Below are positions 11,991 to 24,199 of a stretch of 64,000 bases of DNA, in pieces. The DNA is from Heterohyrax brucei (lineage: Eukaryota; Chordata; Mammalia; Hyracoidea; Procaviidae): assembly GCA_028571685.1 (NCBI GenBank), contig CM053148.1, positions 85,086,001-85,150,000 of the forward strand. The letters are read 5' to 3'. The notes beneath the pieces were generated by a model. It was not told the origin of the DNA and did not search any database. It saw only the letters and a list, made by a program, of their open reading frames with translations. Made by a program: the position numbers and the translations under genes. Every line of letters begins with the position of its first letter. The stretch's first letter is position 1.

Positions 11991-13169
11991 TTGTGTCTGT
12001 TCTGTGCTACGCATATTTCGTTTACATGTCTGGGCTCTGATGACACTGGCAAAAGGGAATGTTTTCAGTAAAGCAGGATGCCACTTGGGTTCATCCACAG
12101 AAATTCCCAATGAGGAACCCTTTTGTGTCTTCTCTCAAGAATGGCTGAACGTAAAATATACTGGTTCATGAACACAGCAAGTGAAAGAGAAGCACATAAC
12201 TGTACACAAGCCCAGTCACTCCATTTGTTTCATTTGGCCAAAACAGTCTTGGAAGTGATTAGTGTGCGCTTTGTCCAATTTGTTTGGTCTCTGTAACTAA
12301 GAAGCCTGAACTTTTTCTAACAGCATCATTCTCTTGGCCACAGTCTCTATATTTAAGTCTAGGTTTCTGTAACTAGTACACAAGTTTAAAATTTAGCATA
12401 TTTGCTACTTATATAAGTAGGATTTTTGTTTGTTTTTTTTTTAGGATTCTTGTTTTTAGTTAGTGGATTGTTATACAAATGGAATTTAGTGTTTTTTTTT
12501 AATTCACGCAAGCACTATTTTTGTTTGTTTGCTTTCTTGCCTTGTTTTCCATAATGGGAGGATTTACAGGAACTCATTGTATCAGTATTTACTTTTACAA
12601 GAATTGCAACATTCTTGTGATAACCAACAGAAAAACAGCAGCATGTAACAGCAAGCATTTAATCTTATTTGTATGCCACCAGGTTGGTTGGGATTCCTCT
12701 GATGTACACTGAGCTCACTTGAGTTTGCCTCAATATTCAAGACAGGTCTAGTGGCAAGACCTGTTAGGAAGTATTGATTCGTATGTGTATCTGTTTAAAG
12801 GACATCAAATTTGGAAAACATTTAAGTACCTACAAAATGCATCCTTTTTTTAAAGGAAGGGCAATAGAGTAAAAACAAATGTAGTCCTCAGAAAAATACT
12901 GCTTCACTTACAAGTGTTGAGAAACAAAGTTCTCCAGGCATAGTGAGTAAGATAAACCATCTTATTATGCCTATGGATTCTCTGTGTCAAAAATTTGGAA
13001 AAGGCAGGGTGTAAGGAGCTTATCTCTACACTGTGATGTACAGGGCCTCAGGTGAGAGTATCAGAAAGCTAGGGGGACGTCAGTGACCTCACTGATGGAG
13101 GCTGAAATCATCTTAAGTGATCTCTAATTGTCACTTGAGGTATTTCTCTCGGAGCAGTACTGGAAGACT
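11991..13169. other. Unannotated interval before the orphan promoter
   Basis: It holds T-rich runs (12424-12500) and otherwise unremarkable sequence. The short open frames show no codon-level signature of a gene. Confidence 0.4.
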
Positions 13170-14334
13170 AAGTCCCTGTTGAACAATCAGATCTGTTAAA
13201 ATTCTAAGAACTATTGGATTTAAACTGGTAAGGTCACATCAATTTCTCTTCCAATTTAATTTTGGCTGTGATATTTTGGCCAGTGCCCTCTGCCGTCTAG
13301 TTGCTTTTGACTCATAGCAACCCTATAGGGCAGAATAGAACTGCTCCATCGAGTCTGCAAGGAGTTCTTGATGGATTCAGACTGCCAGACTTTTGGTTGG
13401 CAGCTGTAGCGCTTCTTCACTACATCACTAAAGTTTCCTTTTGGGGGCAAGGCCACTCTTTAAGTTTCTATTCCATGTCTGTCAAACAAGAATGATGGAT
13501 AGACGAATTATAGTGTCAATTCTGTATGACTTTGAAACGGTAAACACTGGCACCTCTCCTAGATTGGAAAGGAGGTTGCTCTAGGCAGGCAAAGGGATGT
13601 TAGGACAGTCGTCCAAGCAAAGAAACCTTGGAGAAGGGACTCAGGTCTGCAGCCTGATCCTCCCTCCTGGGAAGAAGCTTCCCAGCACTCTAAAGCCCCT
13701 TTTGGAATAGGACTGTTGAGGGAAAAGAATGTGGTCCTAGAAGTCAATGGACGGGAGGCCTCAGTGGAAGGCAGACTTTTCTCCTCTTAGTATAACCAGT
13801 CATAAAATGTACTGGTTTGAGTCCCTTCTGTGTCTTCTTCCCCAAGACTGCCAAACAGGTGGCTAGGATCCAGTGCTTAGACTTTTGTCTCCTTGCCTAT
13901 GTCCACAGCAAGGAACAAGGTTTAGCAACAACTCAGCTCAAGGGGTGGTGTCTTCAAGGATGCCGAGGCCACCAAGAGGGAGGACAGTGTGGGGACAGGG
14001 AGGAAACATATTCTGGTAAAATGTAAGGAAGGCTAGGGTTGCCCATTTTTTCACTCCCTTGAAAACTGGTGTGACTCTCCAGTGAGTATAGAACCAGGGC
14101 AGGCAGTGGGGCTGAGAGGGTAGACCCCTGCCGTGTGAGCCCACATGCTGCTGAGCAAGGAAGCAGGAACCAGGCACCAGGCACAAATCTGCACCACTAC
14201 CTCCAGCAAGGTTCCTCAAATCTGTCACTGAAGGGAGTCTCTCACCCAGCAGAGCTGACGCACTTCCTCTGGGGTGACTCCAGAAAATCTGGCTGCCCCT
14301 GGCTCGGTGCTCGGTTTCAAAGAATAAATTTCCA
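13170..14334 (+). repeat. Orphan promoter/5'-leader block, copy 2
   Basis: It matches 34760-35751 base for base over long runs: the enhancer-like segment, the CCCCAAGACTGCCAAACAGG block, the GGTGTCTTCAAGGATGC block and the leader to the SINE at 14335. No exon 1 follows. The TATA box is degraded and an AfroSINE (13285-13440) splits the upstream part. It is probably a duplicate promoter whose gene was lost or never copied. Confidence 0.8.
13285..13440 (-). mobile_element. AfroSINE, antisense, inside orphan promoter block
   Basis: It reads TGACTCATAGCAACCCTATA, GGGCAGAATAGAACTGC and TTTTGGTTGGCAGCTGTAGC. It is absent from the equivalent place in copies 1 and 3 (around 3790 and 34860), so it inserted after duplication. 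Confidence 0.8.
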
Positions 14335-14482
14335 TTGTTGTCAAATGGTTTCTGACTCTTGGCAACTTTATAGCACAGAGTAGAACAGCCCCATAGAGAT
14401 TCCAAGGAGCACCTGGTAGATTGAACTGCCAACCTTTTGGTTAGCAGCTTTTGCCCTTAACCACTATGCAACCTGGGTTTCC
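14335..14482 (-). mobile_element. AfroSINE, antisense, shared with the live gene's leader
   Basis: It sits at the same relative position and orientation as the SINE at 35752-35886 (GTTTCTGAC, ATTCCAAGGAGCACCTGGTA, TAACCACTATGCAACC). Homology between the two promoter blocks ends with this SINE. Confidence 0.82.
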
Positions 14483-15059
14483 CCATGGTTAGAAAGGGGT
14501 GCTGACGTGAATTTACAAATGGATGAATGTGGTCATTGTTAACAGAGCGATCATCAATTGCACAATTTGTGTTTTTATGGATGAGTCCCATTTCTATCAG
14601 TTTTCTGCAAGCTCTGTCTCAACACAGGTAAGTGCCTAACCAAAGACAAAGTCATACATTCTTACAGAACTACATAGCACTGAAAGATTCCTGCATCTGC
14701 ATGTCTTTGAAAGGCTATTTTGTAATCTTTTTTACCTGTTTTACCATCTCCCACAATTTTCCTCTAGATCTTAAAAATATCATCATTATTAATTTAACCA
14801 GTAGGTCCCACCTTGGTTTTTTAACATATGTACAAGTGGTTAACATAGTAAGAGGATATAAGCAAAAATGATATAATAATATGATAATAACAATATTGAA
14901 TATACTATGGACTGTGAAAAGAACACACAGATGTGACTTAAATGAGGTACAACCACTGCACTCCTAGAAACAAGGAAGGTGAGACAAGCGATCAGTCACT
15001 GAAGAAGGATATTATACTTGATAAAGCCCAAGATCACTGAAAAAAGAGGAAATCCTCAA
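14483..15059. other. Unannotated A/T-rich interval
   Basis: If copy 2 had kept a gene, exon 1 should lie here. I could not find the [14 protein letters not shown] or FYLQGEA signatures in any frame. Confidence 0.45.
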
Positions 15060-15215
15060 GAAGATAGGTTGACACTGTGGCTTTAACAATGGGTTCAAGG
15101 ATAATAGTAATTGTGGGCATGGCATAAGACTGGGCAGTGTTTCCTTCTATTGTACATAGTGCCACAATGAGTTGGAACTGACTTGATGGCACCTAACAGC
15201 AACAATAATCAGATT
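15060..15215 (+). mobile_element. RTE 3' tail
   Basis: It carries GGTTGACACTGTGGCTTTAA, GGGCAGTGTTTCCTTCTA and GAGTTGGAACTGACTTGATG, ending in AACAGCAACAATAA. Confidence 0.75.
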
Positions 15216-15458
15216 ATAAAACCAGAAAAACGACTAGAAAGAACAGGAAATGAGGGAATTCCTTGCTATTTTGTCTGTTCACATATGCATTCATAAAGAT
15301 TGCATTTGTTATATTTCTCCCAAGATTTTTTAGTGATTTTTAGCAGACCTGTTAAGGCAACCTAATTTCAAAAAATACTTGAACCATAACTAGAAACCTA
15401 TTAATTCTAAAAGCCATATTGTATTAGAAATATGAATATTATCTAAATATAGAATTCA

Positions 15459-18400
15459 TACACATCAACATCCTAGGCATTAGTGAGCTGAAATGGACCA
15501 GCACTGGCCATTTTGAATCCAGAAATCATATGGTCTACTATGCTGGGAAGGAAAACTTGAAGAAGAAGGGCATTTTATTCATCATCAAAAAGAACATTTC
15601 AAGATCTGTCCTGAGGTACAACGCTGTCAGTGATAGGATAATATCCATATGCCTACAAGGAAGGCCAGTTAATATGCTATGCACCAAACAGTAAGGCCAA
15701 AGATGAAGAAATTGAAGATTTTTGCAATTCTTCTACAGCCTGAAATTGATAGAACATGCGATCAGGATGCATTGACAATTACTAGTGACTGGAATGCCAA
15801 AGTTGGAAACCAAGAAGGATCAGTCATTGAAAACACAGTCTTGGGGATAGAAATAATGTTGGAGATTGTGGAAAGAATTTTGCAAGACTAATGACTTCTT
15901 CATCACAAACACCTTTTTGAATCAGTACTAATGGTAACTGTAAACATGGACCTCATCAGATGGAATACAAAGGAAATAAATCAGCCATATCTGTGGAAGA
16001 AGATGATGAAAAGCTCCATGTCAGTAGTCAGAATAAGACCAGATGCTGACTGTGGCACAGATCATCAATTGCTCATATGGAAATTCAAACTGAAACTGAA
16101 GAAAATTAGAAGAAGTCCACAAGAGCCAAAATACGATCTTGAGGATATACCTTCTGAGTTTAAAGACCATCTCAAGAGCAGATTTGTTGTGTTGACCACT
16201 AATGACAAAAGACCAGACGAACTGTGAAATGACATCAAAAACATTATCTGTAAAGAGAGCAAAAGATCATTAAAATGACGGGACAGAAACAAAAAAATGA
16301 AATTGGATGTCAGAAGAGACTCAAAAGTGTGCTCTCAAATGTCCAGCAGACAAAGAAATACAAAAGGAATGGCAAAGTAAAAGACCTAAGTGGAAGATTT
16401 CGAAGAGTGGCTTGAGAAGACAAAAGAAAGAATTATAATGACATGTGCAAAGAGCTGGAAATGAAAACTGGAAGGGGAGAGTATGTTCTACATTTGTCAA
16501 GCTGAAGGAACTGAAGAAAAGTTAAAGCCTCCAGTTGCAATAGTGAAGGATTCTACAGGGAAACTATACGACTCTGGGAGCATCAAAAGAAGATGGAAGG
16601 GATACATACAGTCATTGTATCAGAAACAGCTGGTGGATGTTCAGCCTCTTGAAGAGGTAGCATATGACCAGGAACCGAAGGTGCTGAAGGAAGAAGTTAA
16701 GATTGCATTGAAGGCATTGCCAAACAAGGTTCCAGGAACTGTTGGAGTATGAACTGACATATTTCAATAAACAGATGCAGAGCTGGAAGTGCTAGCCTGT
16801 CTATGCCGAGAAATTTGGAGGACAGCTATCTGGCCAACTAACTGGAAGAGATCAATATTTATGCCCATTCCAAAGAAAGATGATCCAACTGAATGCAGAA
16901 ACTACCGAACAATGCTATCAATATCACATACAAGTAAAATTTTGCTCAAGATTTTTCAAAAAAGACTGCAACAGTGTACTGACAAAGAATGGCCAGAAAT
17001 TCAAGCTGGATTCAGAAGAGGATGCAGAATTGGGATATCATTGCTGATGTCAGATGAATCTTGGCTGAAAGCAGAGAATACCAGAAAGATGTTTACCTAT
17101 GTTTCATTTTCTATGCAAAAACATTTGACTATGTGGATCATAACAAATTATGTCTAACATTGTGTAAAATGGCAATTCCAGAACTCTTAAATGTGCTTTT
17201 AAGGAATCTGTATGCAGATTAAGAAGCAGTTGTACAAACAAAACAAGGGGACACTGCAAGCTTTGAAGTCAGGAAAGGTGTGCATCAGGGTTATATCCTT
17301 TCACCATACCTTTTCAATTTGTATGCCAAACAAATAATCTGAAAACCTGTGTTATATGTAGAAGAATGAGGAATCAGGATTGGAGCAGGACTCATTAACA
17401 ACCTGCATTACACAGACAACACCACCATTACTTTCTGGAAGTGAAGAAGATTGGAAACACTTACTGATAAAGATCAAAGACCACAGCTTTCAGTATGGAT
17501 TGCACCTCAACATCAAGAAAGCAAAAATCTTCACAACTGGACCAGTTAGCAACATCGTGATAAATGGACAAAGGATTGAGGTTGTCACAGATTTCATTTT
17601 ACTTGGGTCCACAATCAACAACCATGGAAGCAGTAGTCAAGAAATCAGAAGATGCGTTGCATTGGGAAAAAGTGCTGCAAAGATCTCTTTCAAGTATTGA
17701 CAAGTAAAGATGTCATCTTAAAGACTAAAGTGTGCCTTACTGAAACCATGGTCTTTTTAATCACATCATATGCATGTAAAAGCTGGAGAATGATCAAAGA
17801 ACACAGATAAAAGAGTCATGGCTTCGAATTGTGTTGTTGGAGAAGAATGTTCAACGTACCACAGACTGCCAAAAGGACAAACACATCAGTTGTCGAATAA
17901 GTACAACCAAAGTATTCCCTGGAAGTAGAGATGGCAAGACTGAGTTTTACACACTTTGGACATGTTGTTAGGAAGTATCAGTCTCTGGAGAAGGACATCA
18001 TGCTTGGTAGAGTGGAGAGTCAGAGAAAAAGAGGAAGATGCTCCACAAGATGGATTGAAACAGTGGCCACAACAATGGGCTTAAGCATGAAAACGATCGT
18101 GGACCTAGTGCAAGACTGGGTAGTGCCGGGAGCCGGTCCCAGCACTTTGTAGGGTCCCGCACGGAGGGAGGGAAGACGTCGGCGGGAAATGAACAAAGGA
18201 GACAGGAAAGAATTTTCTGGTTTAAGGCAGCCCGACCAGCAAATGATCTCAGTGTCTGTTTGTCTGAGTCAAGAGCTGTCGTCTTTATTTTTTATAGGTG
18301 AGGTGAGGTAGTTGGTCACCCTATTTTCTTTATTATACAAACTATTGGTTAACAAGAAACTGACCCCTCATTATTGGCTAACAGGAAACTGCCCCCTCGT

Positions 18401-19225
18401 GGTCTTTTTCTTCTAATTAATTGCCAAGGCTTTTTGGATACTTGTCTAAGCCAGGTGTCCGTGGTGATAAATGTCAGGAACACGATTAATGGTTTTATTC
18501 GTACCTCAAAGTGGAAGGCACAGAGGAGTAAACTTCTCAAGGCCTAACCATTTGGCTGTCTCCCTTTGTTTCTCTAAGTTCTTATTTATATCTTCCTGTG
18601 CAGATAGTAAGCGCCTGCCATTCTCTAATTAAGCCAGCTGCACTAAGAAAGATGTTTTTTTAGTGTTTATCAGTTTTCCATACCAACTATAAAGAACCTA
18701 AAAGTTTATCTATTCTTCCAGCTGCAAGGAGAAAGGATGCTTTGTAGTTTTGATGGCTATGTGGAGAATTGTCCTTGAGAGCTTCTTAAGGGTTAGCTTG
18801 CAAACTTGTGTGTGTGAAGAAAAAGGAGGGGGGAATGCAATTAGTGGGGAGCCAGTGAAGCTGGGCAGGCCTCAGTGTTATTAGGCATGCTGCATTGAAA
18901 TCCATTTCTCTGATCTCTATTCCTCAGAAGTTCCTGGTCAGATTGCCCCAATATAGTCTCATAAACCGAGGGGTTGAAGCCCCTCTTAGAAGGCACCTCC
19001 TTGATCCTTATGTTAGGAGGGGATATCTTTTTAGGAGAATTTAATTAAGAAGCAAAACACCATCAGGGGTAATAGGCCAAAAAACATATTACAGGTGAGA
19101 TGCCTCGGCCTGTCACCTACAGAAGCCCGTGACTTTGTCTACAATGACCTACGTGGAATGGCGGGCCTCCGCAGGGTAGTGTTTCTTTCTGTTCTGCGTA
19201 GGATCACTATGAGTTGCAACACTTT
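15459..19225 (+). mobile_element. RTE/BovB LINE, near full length, split by an LTR
   Basis: The decayed ORF runs from the endonuclease (NILGISELKW-like start, TSDWNAKVGNQ, DCGTDHQLLI) through the reverse transcriptase (WKRSIFMPIPKKDDPTECRN, then the EIQAGFRRGC motif) to the C-terminal block (MARLSFTHFGHVVRK, MLGRVESQRKRGRCSTRWIE). A TGA at 16753 and frameshifts make it inactive. The 3' end resumes at 19174 after the LTR. Confidence 0.88.
18124..19173. mobile_element. Solo LTR of an endogenous retrovirus (class II/ERVK-like), 1,050 bp
   Basis: It begins TGCCGGGAGCCGG and ends CCTCCGCA, so it has TG...CA termini. It is flanked by a 6-bp target duplication GGGTAG (18118-18123 and 19174-19179) and interrupts the RTE 3' end exactly. 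No viral internal sequence is present. Class II is inferred from the 6-bp duplication and the terminal sequence. Strand is uncertain, though a G-rich start suggests +. Confidence 0.85.
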
Positions 19226-22200
19226 GGTTAAACAATGTATTCCTAGAAATTTGCCCATTCCTTCTAGGTTTTCAAATTTATTACAGCACAATTTTTCATA
19301 CAGAGCATAGTCCATTCTGTTAGGATTTTTTAAATTTCGTTTGGGTCTATGGTGATATCACTCATCTCATTTCTTATTCAGGTTACTTACTTCCTCTTCT
19401 GTTTTTGTTTTGTCACTTTGGTCAACAGCTTATCAAATTTGTCGATTTTTTTTTTTAAACAACATAAAACAACAGTTTGGGGACTTTTTAACTCTTCCTA
19501 TCATTTGCCTTCTCTCTAAATCATTTAGTTCTGATCTGATTTTTATTATTTCTTTTCCTGAGGGGTTCTTTTGACGCTCTTTTTCAACTTCTCCAAGTTT
19601 TAGGTGTAACACTTGGATTGAGTGCCTTTCTGTTTTGGATGTGTACATTTATTGAAATAAATTGACCTCCGAGCACTCCTTTTGTTGTGTCCTATACGTA
19701 CTGCTAGAATGTTGTTTTTATTTCCTTTGGATTCTATGAATTTCCCTATTCCATCCTTAATTTCTTCTATAAATTCAGTCTTTTTTGTTGTTCAGTTTCC
19801 AGTTGTTTTATACTTTTCCCTTTTGATTTTTCTGTTACTAATTTCCACTTTCACAGCTTTACAGTCTGAAAAAGATGCTTAGTAATATTTCAGTATTCTG
19901 AATTTTGTGAACAATTGCTTGTGACCTAATATGTTGTCAATTCTGGAGAAACGTACATGTATTACATACATTGAAAAGGAAAGTGTACTTGGCTGCTATC
20001 GGGTGTAGTGTTTCGTATATCTCTATGAGGTCATGTTGGTTGACTGGAGCATTTAGATCTGTGTCTTTTGAGCTTTTCTCTGGATATTCTAGCTTTCATT
20101 GACAAGGGTGTGTTGAAATCACTTACTATTATTGTGAAGCTGTCCATATTTTTAATGCAGTTCGTGTTAGTTTTATGTATTTTGAAGCCCTGTTGTGAGT
20201 ATACATATTTAATATGATTACGGCCCTCTAAAGTATTGATACTTTAATCATTTTATGCTGTCCTTCCTTTACCAATGTGGTGGGTTTTACATTAAATTCT
20301 ATTTTGTTGAAATTATTATTGTCATTCCCACTGGTTTTTGAATGCTATTAGTTTTATATATTTTTTCTATCCTTTGAGTTTTTATTTGTTTGTATCTCTG
20401 AGTCTAAGGTGCATCTCCTGTAGGCAGCATATAGATGGGTCATGTATTTCTCTCTTGTTTGTTTTTTAATCCAAATTACCACTCTCCATCTCGTTATTTC
20501 TCCATGTAGTCTGTTTACATTTAGTATGATTATGAATAGGTATGAGCTTACAGCTTCCATCTGGATGTCTATTTTTGTGTGTTGTAGACGATTCCTTGGT
20601 TCCTTTTAATTTTCTGTGCTGAGTCTCTTATCTTTATGTATTTTCTTTTCATCTTTTTTAAGGTTGATGATGGTGATTTAGCATTTGCTGACACTTCATG
20701 TTTTTCTTGTTTTTTATTCTGACCCCTAGAATTCATAGTTTCTATGTGGTTATCTTTATATTTACCCTTATTTTTCAAAACTTAAACTGGTCTTTAAATT
20801 CTCAATCTCTTCCTCTCCATATAAAAGATCTATGATTACATTTTCTTTTGAGTCCTTCTGTTTTGTTATAATGATTACATAATAACATCTATTTCCCTAT
20901 TTTCAGTGTTTTTGCCTATGATTTATTTTTGTGATCCTCCTCTTTGGGTTCATATCTAATTGTTTTGTTCTGTTTTCAGGCCTAAGGCTGATACCTGGTA
21001 TTACTGATTTTCTAATCAAAGGACTCTCTTTACTGTTTCTTGTAATTTCTGTTTGGTCTTTGAAAATTCTCTGAATTTCCTTTCATTGGAAGACATCCTA
21101 ATTTTGCCATCATATTTGAGAGATGATTTTGCTGGATATATAGTTCTTGGATGACAATTAATTTTCTTCAAAGCTCCGTATGTGTCTTCCCATCACCTTG
21201 TCATTTGCATGGTTTCTGCTAAGTAGTACAAGCTTAGTCTTAGAGATTCTTCTGTGTTGTTTGTTTTCTGTTTATTCTCGAACACATTTAAAAGTGTCTG
21301 CTTATCCTTAGTTTTGGCAAGCTTGATCATAACATGTCTTGGTGTGTTCTTTATCTTCATACCTTGTGTGGAGTTTTATAAGTATCTCCTGTGGATCTTC
21401 TCATCTTTCATGTCAAGTTTTCTGTCAAGAAGTCCTTAACAACACTTTCTGTATTTTCTCTTATCCTCCACTGTTTGGGTATTCCAGTCATTCGTAGGTC
21501 ATTCGCCTTCAGAGTCTCACATAATTCTCAGTGTTTCTGAAGGTTTTATAATTTTTCATGCAAGTTTTCCTCAAATATATTGATGTCACATACTTTATCT
21601 TCAACCTTACTAATTCAGTCTTCTATTGTTTCAGTACTGCTCCTTTGACTTTCTACTGAGTAGTCTAATTCTATAATGCTATTATTAATTTTTTGAAATC
21701 TAATTATTGCCATTCTCTTCTCTTGCAGCCTGTTTAATTTGTCTTTGTATTCTTCTACATTTTGCCTTCTCTCCTTCTTCATCTCTTGAAGAGTTTCCAA
21801 ATATGAATCTTTTCTATTCTACCTCTGACAGTTCTTAGAAGTTCTCGTCCTATAAAAATTTGATTTTTTGTTTTGAGAAGTTGCTGAATAATTTATTGTC
21901 TGCTTCATTAAGTGCTTTGATATGGAATGTTGTTTCTGAGCCATTAGGAAATTGCATTTATTTTCTTTCTGTTTGACTGCTGTGTTCTACCTTCCTGTTT
22001 TGAAATGGACAGTTAGGCTGGTTGCCTGTGGTAGTTTGGTTATTGTTGTCTTTGAAGCTCCAAAGTTCTTTCACCAGGTCATTAGAGTTGTTCCTAGACA
22101 GAGGAGCCCAAGAGTCTGTTTCATATCCTTTGTATTCATTCAGCTCAGGTATCCAGATAATAGGTCATCAAGTGTGTGGTGCAGGCTCTCACGTACTGTC

Positions 22201-22985
22201 ATAGATGGGCAAGAGTGACTGATATAGGCACAGGTGTTTGCTTGAATCTGCTGAGCAAGGCAGGGGTCTAACCACCATCTATGGGTGTCTGTGAGGATGA
22301 CCTATCCTCTTAGGTCTGAATCTAGGTGAAAAAACGTTTCTCATTTGATTTTTAAGGCTTAGGGGAGTGGGCCAAATTTCCACTTCCCTTTTCCTGAGTA
22401 TACTAAATGTTTCCCCCTCAGAGTCTCAGAGAATGGGTCAATGAGTTCTACTTCTGGCTCAGTCAATGGCATCAAATGCACGTGCAGGGTGGCTGCAGAG
22501 CAGAGAAGGGAGTTATCAATGGCTTCAGTGGCCTTTAGGACTCCTACTACCAGTTTAGCTCATGGTGTCACACTTTAGTGCTGGGTGCAGTGCTGAGAAG
22601 GTAACAGGTAGTGCTCCAAGAAGGGAGACAGGCCTACCTCAATGGATACATTTAGATTTAGGTTATGCACCGAGACTTGCTTTCAATGATATAGCATTGC
22701 AGTGAAGGCCTCTGAAGGCAAGAGTGGGTTCTCCACTGAGGAGAATGTCCACCAACCTCCATGGCTCACTCCACCATGCTGTGGCTGTAGCCTTCTCCCA
22801 GCAGGTCAGGTCTGTGGAATTTTACGTACTTCTGTCACGACTCTCCCTCTGTCACTACTCTGCCTCTGCCACTGCTCTCTCTTCCCAGTTGATCAGTCCA
22901 ATTTCTCTCCTTTTCCTTTGATATTCAGGACTCCTAAGATGTCATGTCTACTGAATTCATCTGTTCTTTTGTGTCTTTGTTGTTA
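19226..22985 (-). mobile_element. L1 LINE, 5' half
   Basis: It is collinear with 56540-60890: reverse transcriptase start, endonuclease, inter-ORF region, ORF1 (21000-21800) and 5' UTR (21850-22985). The minus strand holds short decayed frames, for example the ORF1 coiled coil at 21615-21800. Inactive. Confidence 0.78.
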
Positions 22986-23158
22986 GAGAAAACCCAAAAC
23001 CGAACTCCCTGCTGTCAAGTCGATTCCAACTCACAGAGACCCTAAAGGACAGAATAGAACTGCCCTATAGAGGTTCCAAGGATTTTGTGCAGATGTGTAA
23101 TGCCGACCTTTTGATTAGGAGATGTAGCACTTAACCATTATGCCATCAGGTCTTCTGT
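22986..23158 (-). mobile_element. AfroSINE, antisense
   Basis: AAGTCGATTCCAACTCACAG, GGACAGAATAGAACTGCCC and AGCACTTAACCATTATGCC show an almost complete copy. It lies at the end of the L1 5' UTR. Confidence 0.85.
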
Positions 23159-23269
23159 TGTTAGAGGGGTCCTGGAAAACACTCTTCTTGTCTGTCACCT
23201 TGGACCCATCTCCTGCTATAAATTTCTTTCATAGAGGGCAATGAGATTTCGCTTTGCAAGGTCACGAGT

Positions 23270-23432
23270 AAGATATTGTAGTAAAGGTTCTTGTACACTA
23301 ATCAAGAGGTCAACAGTTCCAGTTCACCAGCAGCATCTTAGAAACACTGTGGGATGGTTCTTTCCATCATCAGGCATACCTTGTGTCAGAACCAGCCCCA
23401 AAACAACAAGTTTGTTTTGGTTTTCTATTACA
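23270..23432 (+). mobile_element. AfroSINE, sense, diverged
   Basis: TATTGTAGTAAAGGTTCTTG, AGGTCAACAGTTCCAGTTCA and a CAACAAGTTTGTTTTGGTTT tail support an old copy. Confidence 0.6.
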
Positions 23433-23925
23433 CCTGACATATGTTATTATTTTTATTGACATTACTATCTGACACACATGGTGGGCTAGAGTCGTTTCTT
23501 AGATGATTCAGTGGGCCCCCAATCTCATCCTGAATTAGAATGAAACTCAGTTACTTCAGAGGGTATCTTCATTACCTACTGTTACTACAACAGAAATACA
23601 ACCCGTGTGTGGGTTTTGAGAAAAGCATTTTATTTTCTCACGGTTCAGAAAGGTAGATGTTCGAACCCAAGATGCTGGTTCTAGACAGAGCAACTCTCTT
23701 GTCTATTTCAGCTCCTAACAGCTGTCAGCAATTCTTAGCGTTCTTGGGCTTGTAGTTGCATTTGTGTCCGTTGTCCTTCTTCTCCTTACACCTAGGTATA
23801 CCTCTTGGTCTATTCAGGTCTGCTTTTTTTTCAAGTGAAATATCTTTAGGTTTAGAACCCACTGTGGTAGGACCTCATTCACACAGCAAAAGAAAACCAC
23901 AGTTTCCATGTAGGGTTTGTCTATA
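23433..23925. other. Unannotated interval
   Basis: It resembles parts of a diverged dispersed repeat (AAAATACAACCCGTGTG-like region) but I cannot name it. No gene signature. Confidence 0.35.
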
Positions 23926-24012
23926 GGTACCCGTTGCCTATCAGTCAGTTGCAACTTCAATTCTGTCCTATAGGTTTGTTATGAGTAAGAACTGACTCAA
24001 TATCAATGGGTT
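23926..24012 (+). mobile_element. AfroSINE 3' part
   Basis: TTCTGTCCTATAGGTTTGTT and AAGAACTGACTCAATATCAA are the tail; the same fragment is found at 29930-29995. Confidence 0.6.
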
Positions 24013-24199
24013 AAATCTCTGAATAAGAATTGCATGTCTGTTTTCCTTGGTTTACACTTTAAAATTACAAAATAAGTAGCCAATGCTTTTAACCAATCAG
24101 CTTAACAGTGGAAAACCACAATATCATGAGAAGGAAAATCGTGTTCACAATAAATTGTATCTGAAGGTAATTATAAAAAATTTAAAAAAAATCAGTAAA

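Noticed and set aside
13938..14432. 164-codon minus-strand frame
   Set aside because: It is antisense to the orphan promoter block; the paralogous block keeps no matching frame over its length, so it is chance.
16789..17157. 122-codon frame with reverse-transcriptase motifs
   Set aside because: It is part of the decayed RTE LINE at 15459-19225, with stops on both sides.
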